Of a stretch of DNA of 64,000 bases, positions 1 to 8,231 are shown piece by piece. Each line of letters begins with the position of its first letter. Position 1 is the stretch's first letter. Origin of the DNA: Marivibrio sp040218065. GTDB lineage: Bacteria; Pseudomonadota; Alphaproteobacteria; UBA8366; Aestuariispiraceae. The notes below the pieces were generated by a model. The model was not told where the DNA came from. It did not search any database and saw nothing but the letters and a program-made list of their open reading frames with translations. The stretch lies in assembly GCF_040218065.1 (NCBI RefSeq), contig NZ_JAVJQE010000013.1, positions 558,001 through 622,000 on the forward strand, given 5' to 3'. A program made the translations under genes and the position numbers.

Positions 1-1
1 C

Positions 2-157
2 AACTGCGGCGTCGGCATGGTCTTGGCCGTCGCGCCGGAGCGTGAGGCGGCCGTCAGCGCCGCCCTGGTCGAAGCGGGCGAGTCGCCCGTAAGGATCGGC
101 GAATTGGTCGCGCGCGAAGACGGCCCGGCGGTCTCGATCGCCGGGATCGACGGCTGA
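2..157 (+). CDS. purM: Phosphoribosylformylglycinamidine cyclo-ligase, C-terminal end (partial)
   Basis: This is an open frame that enters from the left edge and stops with TGA at 155-157, giving about 51 residues. It begins with NCGVGMVLAV, which matches the conserved N-C-G-(I/V)-G-M segment near the C-terminus of PurM (AIR synthetase). PurM closes the imidazole ring in de novo purine synthesis. purN follows after only 10 nt, the usual purMN order, which supports the call. Only the last part of the gene is visible, so the catalytic core cannot be checked. Confidence 0.85.
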   Translation, partial: NCGVGMVLAVAPEREAAVSAALVEAGESPVRIGELVAREDGPAVSIAGIDG

Positions 158-167
158 CCCGCACGAC

Positions 168-854
168 ATGGCGCAGGCTCGCAAGCTCAGGGTCGGCGTG
201 CTCCTGTCCGGCGGCGGCACGAATCTTCAGGCGCTGCTGGACGCGTGCGCCGATGCGAGCTTTCCGGCCGAAATCGCCCTCGTCGTCTCCAACAACGAGG
301 ACGCGTTCGGCCTGACGCGAGCGCGGCGCGCCGGCGTGGAGACGGCGGTTCTCGACCACCGCCCGTACGCCAAGCGCGAGGAGTTCGAGGCGGATCTGGA
401 TCGACTGCTGCGCGGGCATGACGTGGAGGTGATCTGCCTCGCCGGCTTCCTGCGGGTCCTGACGGAAGGCTTCGTGGAGGCCTGGCGCGACCGGATGCTG
501 AACATTCACCCCTCGCTGCTGCCCGCTTATAAAGGGCTGCACACCCACGCCCGCGCGCTCGCCGACGGGGTCGCGACACACGGCTGCACGGTGCATTTCG
601 TGCGCCCGGCGCTCGACGACGGCCCGCTTGTCGTGCAGGCGGAAGTCCCGGTCGAGCCCGGCGACGACGTCGACAGCCTGGCCGCGCGCGTGTTGACCCG
701 CGAGCATGCGATCTATCCGTTGGCGCTGAAACTTCTGGGCGACGGGCGACTGAAGGTCGTCGACGACCATGTCCGGATCGACGGCGCGCCCGGGCCTCTC
801 CGCCTGGGCTGGGAGAGCGTCGACGCCGCCGACCCTCACGGCCGCGCGAGCTGA
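168..854 (+). CDS. purN: Phosphoribosylglycinamide formyltransferase (GART)
   Basis: PurN is the cytosolic enzyme that transfers the formyl group of 10-formyl-THF to GAR, the third step of purine synthesis. The 228-residue product has the N-terminal GAR-binding loop SGGGTNLQALLD. It also has the folate/catalytic segment NIHPSLLPAYKG and, further on, HGCTVHFV with a later DDGPLVVQ. These correspond to the catalytic Asn, His and Asp of the family. The length is slightly above the usual 190-220 residues because of a C-terminal tail. The gene starts 10 nt after the purM stop, so the two are probably one transcript. Confidence 0.96.
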   Translation: MAQARKLRVGVLLSGGGTNLQALLDACADASFPAEIALVVSNNEDAFGLTRARRAGVETAVLDHRPYAKREEFEADLDRLLRGHDVEVICLAGFLRVLTEGFVEAWRDRMLNIHPSLLPAYKGLHTHARALADGVATHGCTVHFVRPALDDGPLVVQAEVPVEPGDDVDSLAARVLTREHAIYPLALKLLGDGRLKVVDDHVRIDGAPGPLRLGWESVDAADPHGRAS

Positions 855-982
855 CGTCGAACGACCGAGTTTGCTTGAGCGCCGCCGCGGCATGGGTAAA
901 ATCGGCCGCGCCGAACCAAGGCGTTGGAGAAAACCGACGCGCGCGCAACACCTTCGGGGGAAGGATGAAAGGGACGATGGCC

Positions 983-1120
983 ATGGCACATGACGAGTTG
1001 GAGTTCACCCGCGCGCCGCGCGAAAATCTGCAGACCTATGCGCGGATGAAGAAGCTGATCGTAACCGGCGTTGTGGGGTCGTGCCTGGTGCTGATCATCC
1101 TGGCGGCCTGGCTGGTCTGA
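983..1120 (+). CDS. Small single-pass membrane protein, aa3-type cytochrome c oxidase subunit IV-like
   Basis: This is a 45-residue product. It has a short polar N-terminus (MAHDELEFTRAPRENLQTYA) followed by one hydrophobic helix (LIVTGVVGSCLVLIILAAWLV) running to the end. The layout and the YARMKKLIVTG-type entry into the helix resemble the small alphaproteobacterial aa3-type cytochrome c oxidase subunit IV family. No oxidase genes lie nearby, but this family is often encoded away from the main operon. The start is uncertain: ATGs in the same frame lie at 965, 977 and 983. The purine-rich stretch at 957-973 best fits 977 or 983. The function is assigned from layout only. Confidence 0.55.
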   Translation: MAHDELEFTRAPRENLQTYARMKKLIVTGVVGSCLVLIILAAWLV

Positions 1121-1175
1121 TCGGCCGCCCGCCGCCCGGCGAGCGCAGATCGCAGATCGCAGATTGCGGATACGA

Positions 1176-1209
1176 AAAACGCCGCCTCGGGAGCCCGAGG
1201 CGGCGTTTT
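1176..1209. terminator. Bidirectional intrinsic terminator between convergent genes
   Basis: A 10-bp G/C stem (1181-1190 with 1195-1204) closes a 4-nt loop. An A-run flanks it on the left (1176-1179) and a T-run on the right (1206-1209). The symmetry means it can end plus-strand transcripts from the small membrane gene and minus-strand transcripts from ndk. The position between two convergent genes fits this role. Confidence 0.8.
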
Positions 1210-1242
1210 CTCGTTCAGCACGCCGACTTGTGCGCGTCGGCG

Positions 1243-1665
1243 TCAGCCGACGATTTCGACGCCGGCGAAGAAGTAGGCGATTTCGATCGCCGCGTTTTCC
1301 GGCGAATCGGAGCCGTGCGCCGAGTTCGCCTCGACGGATTCGCCGAACAGCTTGCGCACCGTGCCCTCGTCGGCGTTGGCCGGGTTCGTCGCGCCCATGA
1401 CTTCACGGTTCTTCGCGACGGCGCCTTCGCCCTCCAGCACCTGGACCACGACGGGACCCGAAGTCATGAAAGCGACCAAATCGTTAAAGAAGGCGCGCTC
1501 CTTGTGCACGGCGTAGAAGGTCTCCGCCTGCTCTTTCGTCAGCCAAAGGCGCTTCTGCGCCACGATGCGCAGGCCCGCCTCTTCGAACATCGCGTTGATT
1601 TTGCCGGTCAGGTTCCGGCGGGTCGCGTCAGGCTTGATGATCGACAGGGTGCGTTCGACAGCCAT
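1243..1665 (-). CDS. ndk: Nucleoside diphosphate kinase
   Basis: Ndk exchanges the terminal phosphate between nucleoside tri- and diphosphates through a phosphohistidine intermediate, balancing NTP and dNTP pools in the cytosol. The 140-residue product starts MAVERTLSIIKPDA, the family hallmark. It carries the active-site segment NSAHGSDSPENA, whose His is the phosphorylated residue. The length is exactly typical. It is transcribed alone, convergent with the small membrane gene across a shared terminator. Confidence 0.98.
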   Translation of the reverse strand: MAVERTLSIIKPDATRRNLTGKINAMFEEAGLRIVAQKRLWLTKEQAETFYAVHKERAFFNDLVAFMTSGPVVVQVLEGEGAVAKNREVMGATNPANADEGTVRKLFGESVEANSAHGSDSPENAAIEIAYFFAGVEIVG

Positions 1666-1918
1666 TTCGTCTCGGTCCTCAGTGTCTCGCGGCGGACGTC
1701 CCGTGAAGGCGCGTCGGCTCTGGTGGAATTCCGGGAACGCGGGGCCGGCCGATCAGGCCCGCCCCGCAAGCCGCGCGCCTTATAGACGCAGCGTCCGAGC
1801 GGGGCAAGCGTTGCAACGCAGCATCGCCCTCGCCCGAGCGCGCGCTTGAGCGACCCTGCGCCGCGGCCCGGTTTCGCGGACGCTTGCAAAGGCGGCGCAA
1901 CCTGCTATCCCCCGGCGC

Positions 1919-3871
1919 ATGCTGATCCTGCGCGACATCACGCTGCGCGTCGGCGGCCGCGTGCTGCTGGACGGCGCCAGCGCCCAGATCCCCGACGGCC
2001 ACCGCATCGGCCTCGTCGGGCGCAACGGCACGGGCAAGACGACCCTGTTGCGTCTGATCCTGGGCGATATCGCCGCCGACGGCGGCGAGGTGACCTACGG
2101 CGCGCGAGAAAGCGTCGGCGCGGTGGCGCAGGAGGCGCCGGCGGACGATCGTCCGCCGCTGGCCCACGTTCTGGCGGCCGACCGGCGGCTGGCCGCGTTG
2201 ACCGCCGAGGCCGAAACGGCGACCGACCCTGATCGGATCGGCGAACTGCACGCGCGCCTCGCAGATCTGGGCGCGCACCGGGCGGAGGCGCGCGCCGCGC
2301 GCATTCTTTCGGGCCTCGGCTTCAACGAAGCGGCGCAGGCCCGCCCGGTACGCGAGTTCTCCGGCGGCTGGCGCATGCGCGTCGCGTTGGCCGGCGCGCT
2401 GTTCGCCGAGCCCGACATCCTGCTGCTGGACGAGCCGACCAACCATCTCGATTTGGAAAGCGCGCTGTGGCTGGAGAGCTACTTGCAGAGCTATCCGCGC
2501 ACCCTGATCCTGGTTAGTCACGACCGCGGTCTGCTGAACCGGATTCCGACGGAAATCCTGCACCTCTTCGACGGCAAGCTGACGCTCTACACCGGCGGCT
2601 ACGACGATTTCGAAGCGCTCAGACGTGAACGCCAGGCCCACCAAAAAGCCTTGCAGGCGAAGCAGGAGGCTCAGCGCCGCCATATCATGAGCTTCGTCGA
2701 CCGGTTCCGCTACAAGGCGTCCAAGGCGCGACAGGCGCAATCGCGCCTGAAGATGCTGGAGCGGATGGAGCCGATCGCCATCGCGGCCGAGGATCCGACC
2801 GTCAGCTTCGACCTGCCGACGCCGGAGATCCTGCCGCCGCCCATCGTGGCGCTGGAGGAAGCGAGCGTGGGCTACGATCCGACGAAGCCGGTGCTGCGGC
2901 GGCTCAGCCTTCGCATCGACATGGACGACCGGATCGCGCTCCTCGGCGCGAACGGCAACGGCAAGACGACGTTGCTCAAACTGTTCGCCGGCAAGCTGAA
3001 GCCGTTGGACGGCAAGATGCGCAAGCCTTCCAAGTTGGAGGTCGGCTATTTCGCGCAGAATTCGATGGAGGAGCTCCACCCGCGGCTCTCAGCTCTGGAG
3101 CAGATCCAAGCGCTGGAGCCTATGGCCGCCGAGACCAAGCTGCGCGCGCATCTGGGCCGCTTCGGCTTCCCCCAAGCGATGGCCGACACCAAGATCGCCA
3201 AACTCTCCGGGGGCGAGAAAGCGCGCCTCGCGCTGGCGCTGATCTGCCGCAAGCATCCGCACCTGCTGCTGCTGGACGAGCCGACGAACCATCTCGATAT
3301 CGACAGCCGGCAAGCCTTGATCCAGGCGCTGGCGGCCTACGAGGGGGCGGTCGTGATCGTCACCCATGATCCTTATTTGGTCGACGCCACGGCTGATCGA
3401 CTTTGGTTGGTGCGCGGCGGCGACGTGAAGCCGTTCGACGGCGACGTCGCCGATTACCGCACGATGCTTGAGCGAGAGCGCCGCGCCGCCCGCGCCGAAG
3501 AGAAGGCGGAGGCGAAGGCCGCCGCTGCGGAAGCCGTCGCGCCGGCGGACGAGCCCGTCGCCCCGCCGCCCGCCGCGCCGGCGGCGCCGAAAGCCGACCG
3601 CCGCGCCCGCGCGCAGGCGCGCGAAAAGCTGGCCCCGCTGCGCAAGGCGACGAAGGAATTGGAGACGAAGCTCGACCGCCTGAACGCTGAAAAGGCGCGC
3701 GTCGACGGGCAATTGGCCGATCCGGCCACCTATGACGGACCGGCCGCTCGATTGAGCGACCTCACAAAACTCTCGAGCGACCTCGCCCGCGCGATCGAAA
3801 AGACCGAGGAGGCTTGGCTCGCCGCGCATGAAGCGTTGGAGGCCGCGCAGGCCGACGAGGCCGACGCGTAG
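1919..3871 (+). CDS. ABC-F family ATP-binding protein (YheS/Uup-like)
   Basis: This is a soluble protein with two ATP-binding cassettes and no membrane segments, as in ABC-F proteins that act on ribosomes. Domain 1 has Walker A GRNGTGKTTLLR, signature FSGGWRMRVALAGAL and Walker B LLLDEPTNHLD. A basic linker (SFVDRFRYKASKARQAQSRL) follows, then domain 2 with GANGNGKTTLLK, LSGGEKARLALAL and a second LLLDEPTNHLD. After an Ala/Pro/Glu-rich spacer the last 80 or so residues form a predicted coiled coil, the arrangement of YheS/Uup-type members. At 650 residues it is typical. The exact ribosomal role is not known for this subgroup. Confidence 0.93.
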   Translation: MLILRDITLRVGGRVLLDGASAQIPDGHRIGLVGRNGTGKTTLLRLILGDIAADGGEVTYGARESVGAVAQEAPADDRPPLAHVLAADRRLAALTAEAETATDPDRIGELHARLADLGAHRAEARAARILSGLGFNEAAQARPVREFSGGWRMRVALAGALFAEPDILLLDEPTNHLDLESALWLESYLQSYPRTLILVSHDRGLLNRIPTEILHLFDGKLTLYTGGYDDFEALRRERQAHQKALQAKQEAQRRHIMSFVDRFRYKASKARQAQSRLKMLERMEPIAIAAEDPTVSFDLPTPEILPPPIVALEEASVGYDPTKPVLRRLSLRIDMDDRIALLGANGNGKTTLLKLFAGKLKPLDGKMRKPSKLEVGYFAQNSMEELHPRLSALEQIQALEPMAAETKLRAHLGRFGFPQAMADTKIAKLSGGEKARLALALICRKHPHLLLLDEPTNHLDIDSRQALIQALAAYEGAVVIVTHDPYLVDATADRLWLVRGGDVKPFDGDVADYRTMLERERRAARAEEKAEAKAAAAEAVAPADEPVAPPPAAPAAPKADRRARAQAREKLAPLRKATKELETKLDRLNAEKARVDGQLADPATYDGPAARLSDLTKLSSDLARAIEKTEEAWLAAHEALEAAQADEADA

Positions 3872-4014
3872 GCGAGCCTCACCGACGATGACAAGTGCGT
3901 GAGCGATGCGGCCTCGCGCTTGTCAGACGCGCCCCGTCGGCAAATATGGCGAAGCGAGCGCGCGCATCGGCGGAAAGGTCGAGCGCGCCGCAACCGACAG
4001 GAGCGCGAACGCCC

Positions 4015-4497
4015 ATGACTGCCCCCCTTTCCCGCCGCACCCTTCTGGCGATGCTTCCCGCCGCGGCCGCATTGGTCGCGAGCGGGACGCTCACGCCCGC
4101 CCCAGCCGCCGCCGACCAGGTCAACCAGACGCTGCTGGGCGGCGTCGCGATCGACGGCTACGATCCCGTCGCCTACTTCACGCAAGGCGCCCCGGTTGAG
4201 GGCTCCTCGGCGCACGCCTTCGACTGGAACGGCGCGGAGTGGCGCTTCGCCAGCGCCGACCATCTTGAGATGTTCAAGGCGGATCCGGAGAAATACGCGC
4301 CCGCCTACGGCGGCTATTGCGCCTGGGCGGTGAGCCAGGGTTACACAGCCAGCATCGATCCCGAGGCCTGGAAGATCGTCGACGGCTCGCTCTACCTCAA
4401 CTACAACCGCGAGATCCAAAAGCGCTGGGAGACGGACATCTCCGGCTTCATCGAGGCCGCGAACGCTAATTGGCCGAAGATCAAGTCAGAGCTTTGA
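4015..4497 (+). CDS. Tat-exported YHS domain-containing protein
   Basis: The 160-residue product starts at ATG 4015, behind a CAGGAG ribosome-binding site at 3997-4002. The N-terminus SRRTLLAMLPAAAALVASG carries a twin-arginine-type signal, and the mature protein begins near the AAA-DQV region. The mature part holds a YHS domain: AIDGYDPVAYFTQG, then a DWNGAEWRFAS segment, then YGGYCAWAVSQG. The last motif has the family Cys (selenocysteine in some relatives). YHS domains are linked to metal binding. A periplasmic metal-related role is plausible, but no substrate can be named. An upstream in-frame extension to 3895 lacks a good start context. Confidence 0.8.
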   Translation: MTAPLSRRTLLAMLPAAAALVASGTLTPAPAAADQVNQTLLGGVAIDGYDPVAYFTQGAPVEGSSAHAFDWNGAEWRFASADHLEMFKADPEKYAPAYGGYCAWAVSQGYTASIDPEAWKIVDGSLYLNYNREIQKRWETDISGFIEAANANWPKIKSEL

Positions 4498-4531
4498 GGC
4501 CGCGGCGCCGACGGCGCGGTCGGGCCTTTCC

Positions 4532-4553
4532 CCGGGACAAGCCCGGTGTGACG
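4532..4553. repeat. REP-like palindromic intergenic element (CAAG-loop type)
   Basis: The element has arms ccggg and cccgg around the loop acaag, followed by tgtgacg. A second copy of the same pattern (arm, tcaag loop, arm, ctgacg) lies at 12379-12401. Both sit in intergenic DNA downstream of a gene. This suggests a dispersed REP-like family. Confidence 0.5.
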
Positions 4554-4662
4554 ACGTTTAGCCCTCAAACCGGCCGGATCGTCGGCATTGCCGGGATCTC
4601 CCCGGCCGGCCTCGCACGCGGAAAGGCGGCCAGGCGAAGGCGAACAGGCGAAGGCGGCGACG

Positions 4663-4690
4663 AAAAAGGGGAAGCCAGGCGGCTTCCCCT
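4663..4690 (-). terminator. Intrinsic terminator of rne
   Basis: A perfect 10-bp stem (4667-4676 with 4681-4690, loop of 4 nt) is followed on the minus strand by a run of five T (A-run 4663-4667 on the plus strand). It begins 27 nt beyond the rne stop codon, the expected place for the rne terminator. Confidence 0.85.
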
Positions 4691-4717
4691 TCTTCCTTGT
4701 GACGGCCGATCCGGGCC

Positions 4718-7384
4718 TCAGCCGAGCATTCGATTCCACCAGCCCTTTCGCTTGGGCTTCTCGCCCTTCTTCTCGCTGCCGTCGGTGACGACGTACTGCT
4801 CCAGCGGATCAGCCTGCGACTCCGACTCAGGCGTCGGCTGGTCGCCGGACTGAGCCCCAGCATCGGCCGCCGGCTCATTTACAGACTCGTCAGGCGCCGG
4901 CGCCGCCGGCTCGGGCTTGGCCGGCGCGTCGGTTTTACGCTTACGGCCCGGCCGCTTCGCGCGGGCTTTCTTGGCCGGCTTCTCCGCCGCGTCGGGGGCC
5001 GCATCGGGCGCCGATTCGGGCGCCGCTTCGGCGTCCGGGTCCGCGCCCTCGTCGCCCGTACCGGACGCCGCTTCGGCGTTTTCCTCCGCCGGCTCTTCCC
5101 GCTTCTTGGAGGCGCGTCGGCGTCTCGGCTTCGGCGCGGCTTCGGCGGCGGCTTCCTTCGCTACCTCCTGGGGAGCGCTTTCGCCCTCGGGGTCGCGTTC
5201 GCCGCCGTCGCCGGCCTCCGAGGCCTCGCCCTCCGGCGCCTTGCGCCGCGAGCGGCGGGCGCGCGGGCGCTTCGGCTTCTCCGCCTCGTCTCGCCCGGGC
5301 TCGGCCGCCGCCTCTTCCGCGGTGTCGGCGGCGCTTTCAGAGCCGTCGCCGTCCGCGTCGTCAGAGGCCTGCTGGTCCTGGTCGCCGTCTTCCGGGCGAC
5401 GGTTGCGGCGGCGCCCGCCGCGCCGGCCGCGCTTGCGCCGACGCTTGCTGCGATCGCTTTCGCTGTCATCCTCGCCTTCAGCGGCGTCGCGACGGTCCTC
5501 CACAGCCTCTTCGGCTTCGGCGGCTTGGTCGTCGCGGTCCTCGCCGCGGTCCTCGCCGCGCTCGCCGCCGCGGTCCTCGTCGCGCCCGCCGCGCCGTCGA
5601 CCGCCGCGCTTGCCGCGTCGGCGCGCGTTGTCGTCGCCGGACCGATCGCCGCCGGACCGATCGCCGCCGGACCGATCCGAGCCGGACCGCTCGCCGCCGC
5701 GGCTCTGCTGTCCGAGGTCTTCGACCGGCTGTTCGGTCGCATCCTCTACGTCCTGCGCGGTCCGCGTCAGCTCGAACTTCGGCGGCAGCAGTTCCGAATC
5801 CGCCTCGATGGTGACGCGAAAGCCGTACTGCGCCTCCATGTCGCTCAGGATCGCACGCTTGTGATTAAGAATGTACAGGGCGACGTCCACCGGCACGCGG
5901 GCCTTCACCACGGCCGAGCGCTTGCGCAACCCCTCTTCCTCGATCGAACGCAGGCAGATCAGCGCAGCGGTCTCGGTCGAGGCGATGTAGCCGACGCCGC
6001 CGCAGGTCGGGCAGGGCTGACTCATCGCCTCAATCAGGCTGGGACGCAGCCGCTGGCGCGACATTTCCATCAGACCGAAGGCGCTGATGCGCCCAACCTG
6101 GATGCGCGCGCGATCGCGGCGCAGGCTTTCCTTCAGCTTGCGTTCGACCTGGCCGATATTGCGGTTGTCGTCCATGTCGATGAAGTCGATGACGATCAGA
6201 CCGGCCAGATCGCGCAGCCGCAGCTGGCGAGCGACTTCCTCGGCCGCCTCCATGTTGGTCTTGAGGGCGGTCTCCTCGATGTGCCGCTCCTTGGTGGCGC
6301 GGCCGGAGTTGACGTCGATCGCCACCAGCGCTTCCGTCTGGTGGATGACGATCGTCCCGCCGGAGCGCAGTTGGACCTGCGGCTCGTGGATCTGAGCCAA
6401 TTGCTGCTCCACCTGATAGCGATGGAACAGCGGCACGCCCTGCTCGTCCTTGTAGCGTTGGACTTTTTTGGCGTGGCTGGGGACCAGCGCCTTCATGAAG
6501 TCCTTCGCGGTCTTGTAGGCCTCCTCACCCGCGACCAGCACCTCCTCGATGTCTTTCGAATAGAGGTCGCGGATCGAACGCTTGATGAGGTTCGCCTCCT
6601 CATGGATCAGCGCCGGCGCCGTCGACTGCAGCGTCTTTTGCCGGATGTCGTCCCAGAGCTTCAGAATATATTCGAAGTCGCGCTTGATCTCGGCCTTCGA
6701 GCGCTCCGCCCCCGCGGTGCGCAGGATGACGGCCATGCCCTCCGGCGTCTCGAGCTCCGACATCACGGTCTTCAGGCGCTTGCGGTCCTGGGCGTTGGCG
6801 ATCTTTCGGCTGACCCCGCCGCCGCGCGAGGTGTTGGGCATCAGGACGCAATAGCGCCCGGCCAGGCTGAGATAGGTCGTGAGCGCCGCGCCCTTGGTGC
6901 CGCGCTCCTCCTTCACCACTTGGACCAGCATGACCTGCCGGCGCTTGATGACCTCTTGGATCTTGTACTGGCGCTTCAGGCGCGGGCGCCGGCGCTGGGC
7001 CTCCTCGACCGCCTCGTCCACCGCCTCGGCGCCCCCCATGTCCTCCACGGGCTCGCCGTCGGGACCGCGGCGATCGTCGTCGCCGTTGTCATCGTCGCCG
7101 TTCTGGGAATCCTCGACGAGATCCTCACGGTCGGAGACCGGAATCCGGTAGTAATCCGGGTGGATTTCGCTGAACGCCAGGAAACCGTGGCGGTTGCCGC
7201 CATACTCCACGAAGGCCGCCTGCAAGGACGGCTCCACCCGCGTCACTTTCGCCAGGTAGATATTGCCTTTCAGCTGCGCCTTGGTGGTGGTCTCGTAATC
7301 GAATTCCTCAAGCTTGTTGCCGCTGACGACCGTGACCCGGGTCTCCTCCGGGTGGGTCGCGTCTATCAACATTCTGCGCGTCAT
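4718..7384 (-). CDS. rne: Ribonuclease E/G
   Basis: This is the endoribonuclease that starts mRNA decay and rRNA/tRNA processing and forms the degradosome scaffold. Residues 1-545 form the catalytic half. The S1-like region (residues 36-175) is split by an acidic insert at about 88-135. The DNase I-like region contains AIDVNSG (Asp357) and FIDMDD for Mg2+. The zinc-link CPTCGG is at 458-463. The remaining 340 residues are low-complexity, alternating acidic and Arg/Lys-rich blocks, with three tandem DRSGG-type repeats near residue 570. At 888 residues it is normal for alphaproteobacterial RNase E. The gene ends at a strong terminator. Confidence 0.96.
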   Translation of the reverse strand: MTRRMLIDATHPEETRVTVVSGNKLEEFDYETTTKAQLKGNIYLAKVTRVEPSLQAAFVEYGGNRHGFLAFSEIHPDYYRIPVSDREDLVEDSQNGDDDNGDDDRRGPDGEPVEDMGGAEAVDEAVEEAQRRRPRLKRQYKIQEVIKRRQVMLVQVVKEERGTKGAALTTYLSLAGRYCVLMPNTSRGGGVSRKIANAQDRKRLKTVMSELETPEGMAVILRTAGAERSKAEIKRDFEYILKLWDDIRQKTLQSTAPALIHEEANLIKRSIRDLYSKDIEEVLVAGEEAYKTAKDFMKALVPSHAKKVQRYKDEQGVPLFHRYQVEQQLAQIHEPQVQLRSGGTIVIHQTEALVAIDVNSGRATKERHIEETALKTNMEAAEEVARQLRLRDLAGLIVIDFIDMDDNRNIGQVERKLKESLRRDRARIQVGRISAFGLMEMSRQRLRPSLIEAMSQPCPTCGGVGYIASTETAALICLRSIEEEGLRKRSAVVKARVPVDVALYILNHKRAILSDMEAQYGFRVTIEADSELLPPKFELTRTAQDVEDATEQPVEDLGQQSRGGERSGSDRSGGDRSGGDRSGDDNARRRGKRGGRRRGGRDEDRGGERGEDRGEDRDDQAAEAEEAVEDRRDAAEGEDDSESDRSKRRRKRGRRGGRRRNRRPEDGDQDQQASDDADGDGSESAADTAEEAAAEPGRDEAEKPKRPRARRSRRKAPEGEASEAGDGGERDPEGESAPQEVAKEAAAEAAPKPRRRRASKKREEPAEENAEAASGTGDEGADPDAEAAPESAPDAAPDAAEKPAKKARAKRPGRKRKTDAPAKPEPAAPAPDESVNEPAADAGAQSGDQPTPESESQADPLEQYVVTDGSEKKGEKPKRKGWWNRMLG

Positions 7385-8231
7385 TAACTCCGTCCTCTGC
7401 CCGACGGCGGGCGCCGAGTCGCGCCAGGGCCGTCAGGTCTTTTCTCTGGGCAAGGCCGCCGCCGCCGACCGTACGCTGAGAGCCGGCCCGCGCACGCTGC
7501 GCGGCCGGCTTCACGCCCGACCGGTTGACGGAAAACGCGCCCCGCCCGCCGACGCGAGGATGCGCGTCGGTGATGCAGGGCTGCGCGCGGCTTGCGATCG
7601 CCATTGAAAGAACCGCCTCTCTCGATCGGAGCCGTTAGGTCCGGGGCCGGCGGCGCGTCGTCTGGATCTCAAGACCGCGTCTGACCCCGGCGAAAGCCGC
7701 CGGCGCCAAGCGCCGCTTTCCTGGGCGCGCCCCGCTCTGGCGAGGGAGGCCGAAGCGCCCGGCTGTCGACCCGCGACCCGTCGTCCTTCCGGCCGATGGA
7801 TCCGATCTTCGTCTTCGTTCGTCGTCCGCGCCGCCCCGGGGTCCGCCCCTGGCGCGCCGCAAGAAAACTGCAGGTCCGACCCGAAGGTCGGCGAACCGTC
7901 CGGATGCGTGCGACATGATCGATCGACATCGACCCGACGTCGATCGGCTCCGCCGTCGGTCCCGCGCCTTCATCTCGAAAGGCGGCGGGAAATGCGGCGC
8001 GTCGCCCGCCCAAATCAGGACCCGGACTCCGTCGGCGCGTACTCTATCCGCAGCGCGGGGGCCGACACAAATGCTTTTACGCGCCGCAGCGCAGCCGCAC
8101 AAGTATCGAGCGTCGCCGTCAAATTCTGGCCCGAATGTTGCTCGAAAAGACGCGGATCACGCGCGATTCCGCGCGGATCGGCTTTGAAAGGCGGCGCCAA
8201 ATCTGCCATATATCTAGCGTCGCCTTGGGGA
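7385..8231. other. Long divergent intergenic region between rne and the amidase gene
   Basis: About 850 nt separate the divergent starts of rne and the amidase gene. No conserved protein is seen in any frame; the open frames here are G/C-rich shadows without family features. The region probably holds the rne promoter with a long 5' untranslated leader. Autoregulation of RNase E through its leader is established in E. coli. The amidase promoter candidate is at 8184-8213. Confidence 0.5.
8184..8213 (+). promoter_or_regulatory. Candidate sigma-70-type promoter for the amidase gene
   Basis: TTGAAA at 8184-8189 is followed after 18 nt by CATATA (8208-8213), within an A/T-rich island in otherwise G/C-rich DNA. 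It lies about 20 nt upstream of the amidase start. This is a match by eye only. Confidence 0.35.

Noticed and set aside
1144..1164. Short tandem repeat gcagatc x3
   Set aside because: Only three partial copies with no function suggested; too short to be a regulatory array.
5525..7387. Long open frame (620 residues) on the plus strand opposite rne
   Set aside because: It is antisense to a clear RNase E with motifs; the translated product is low-complexity Arg/Ala/Leu without family features.
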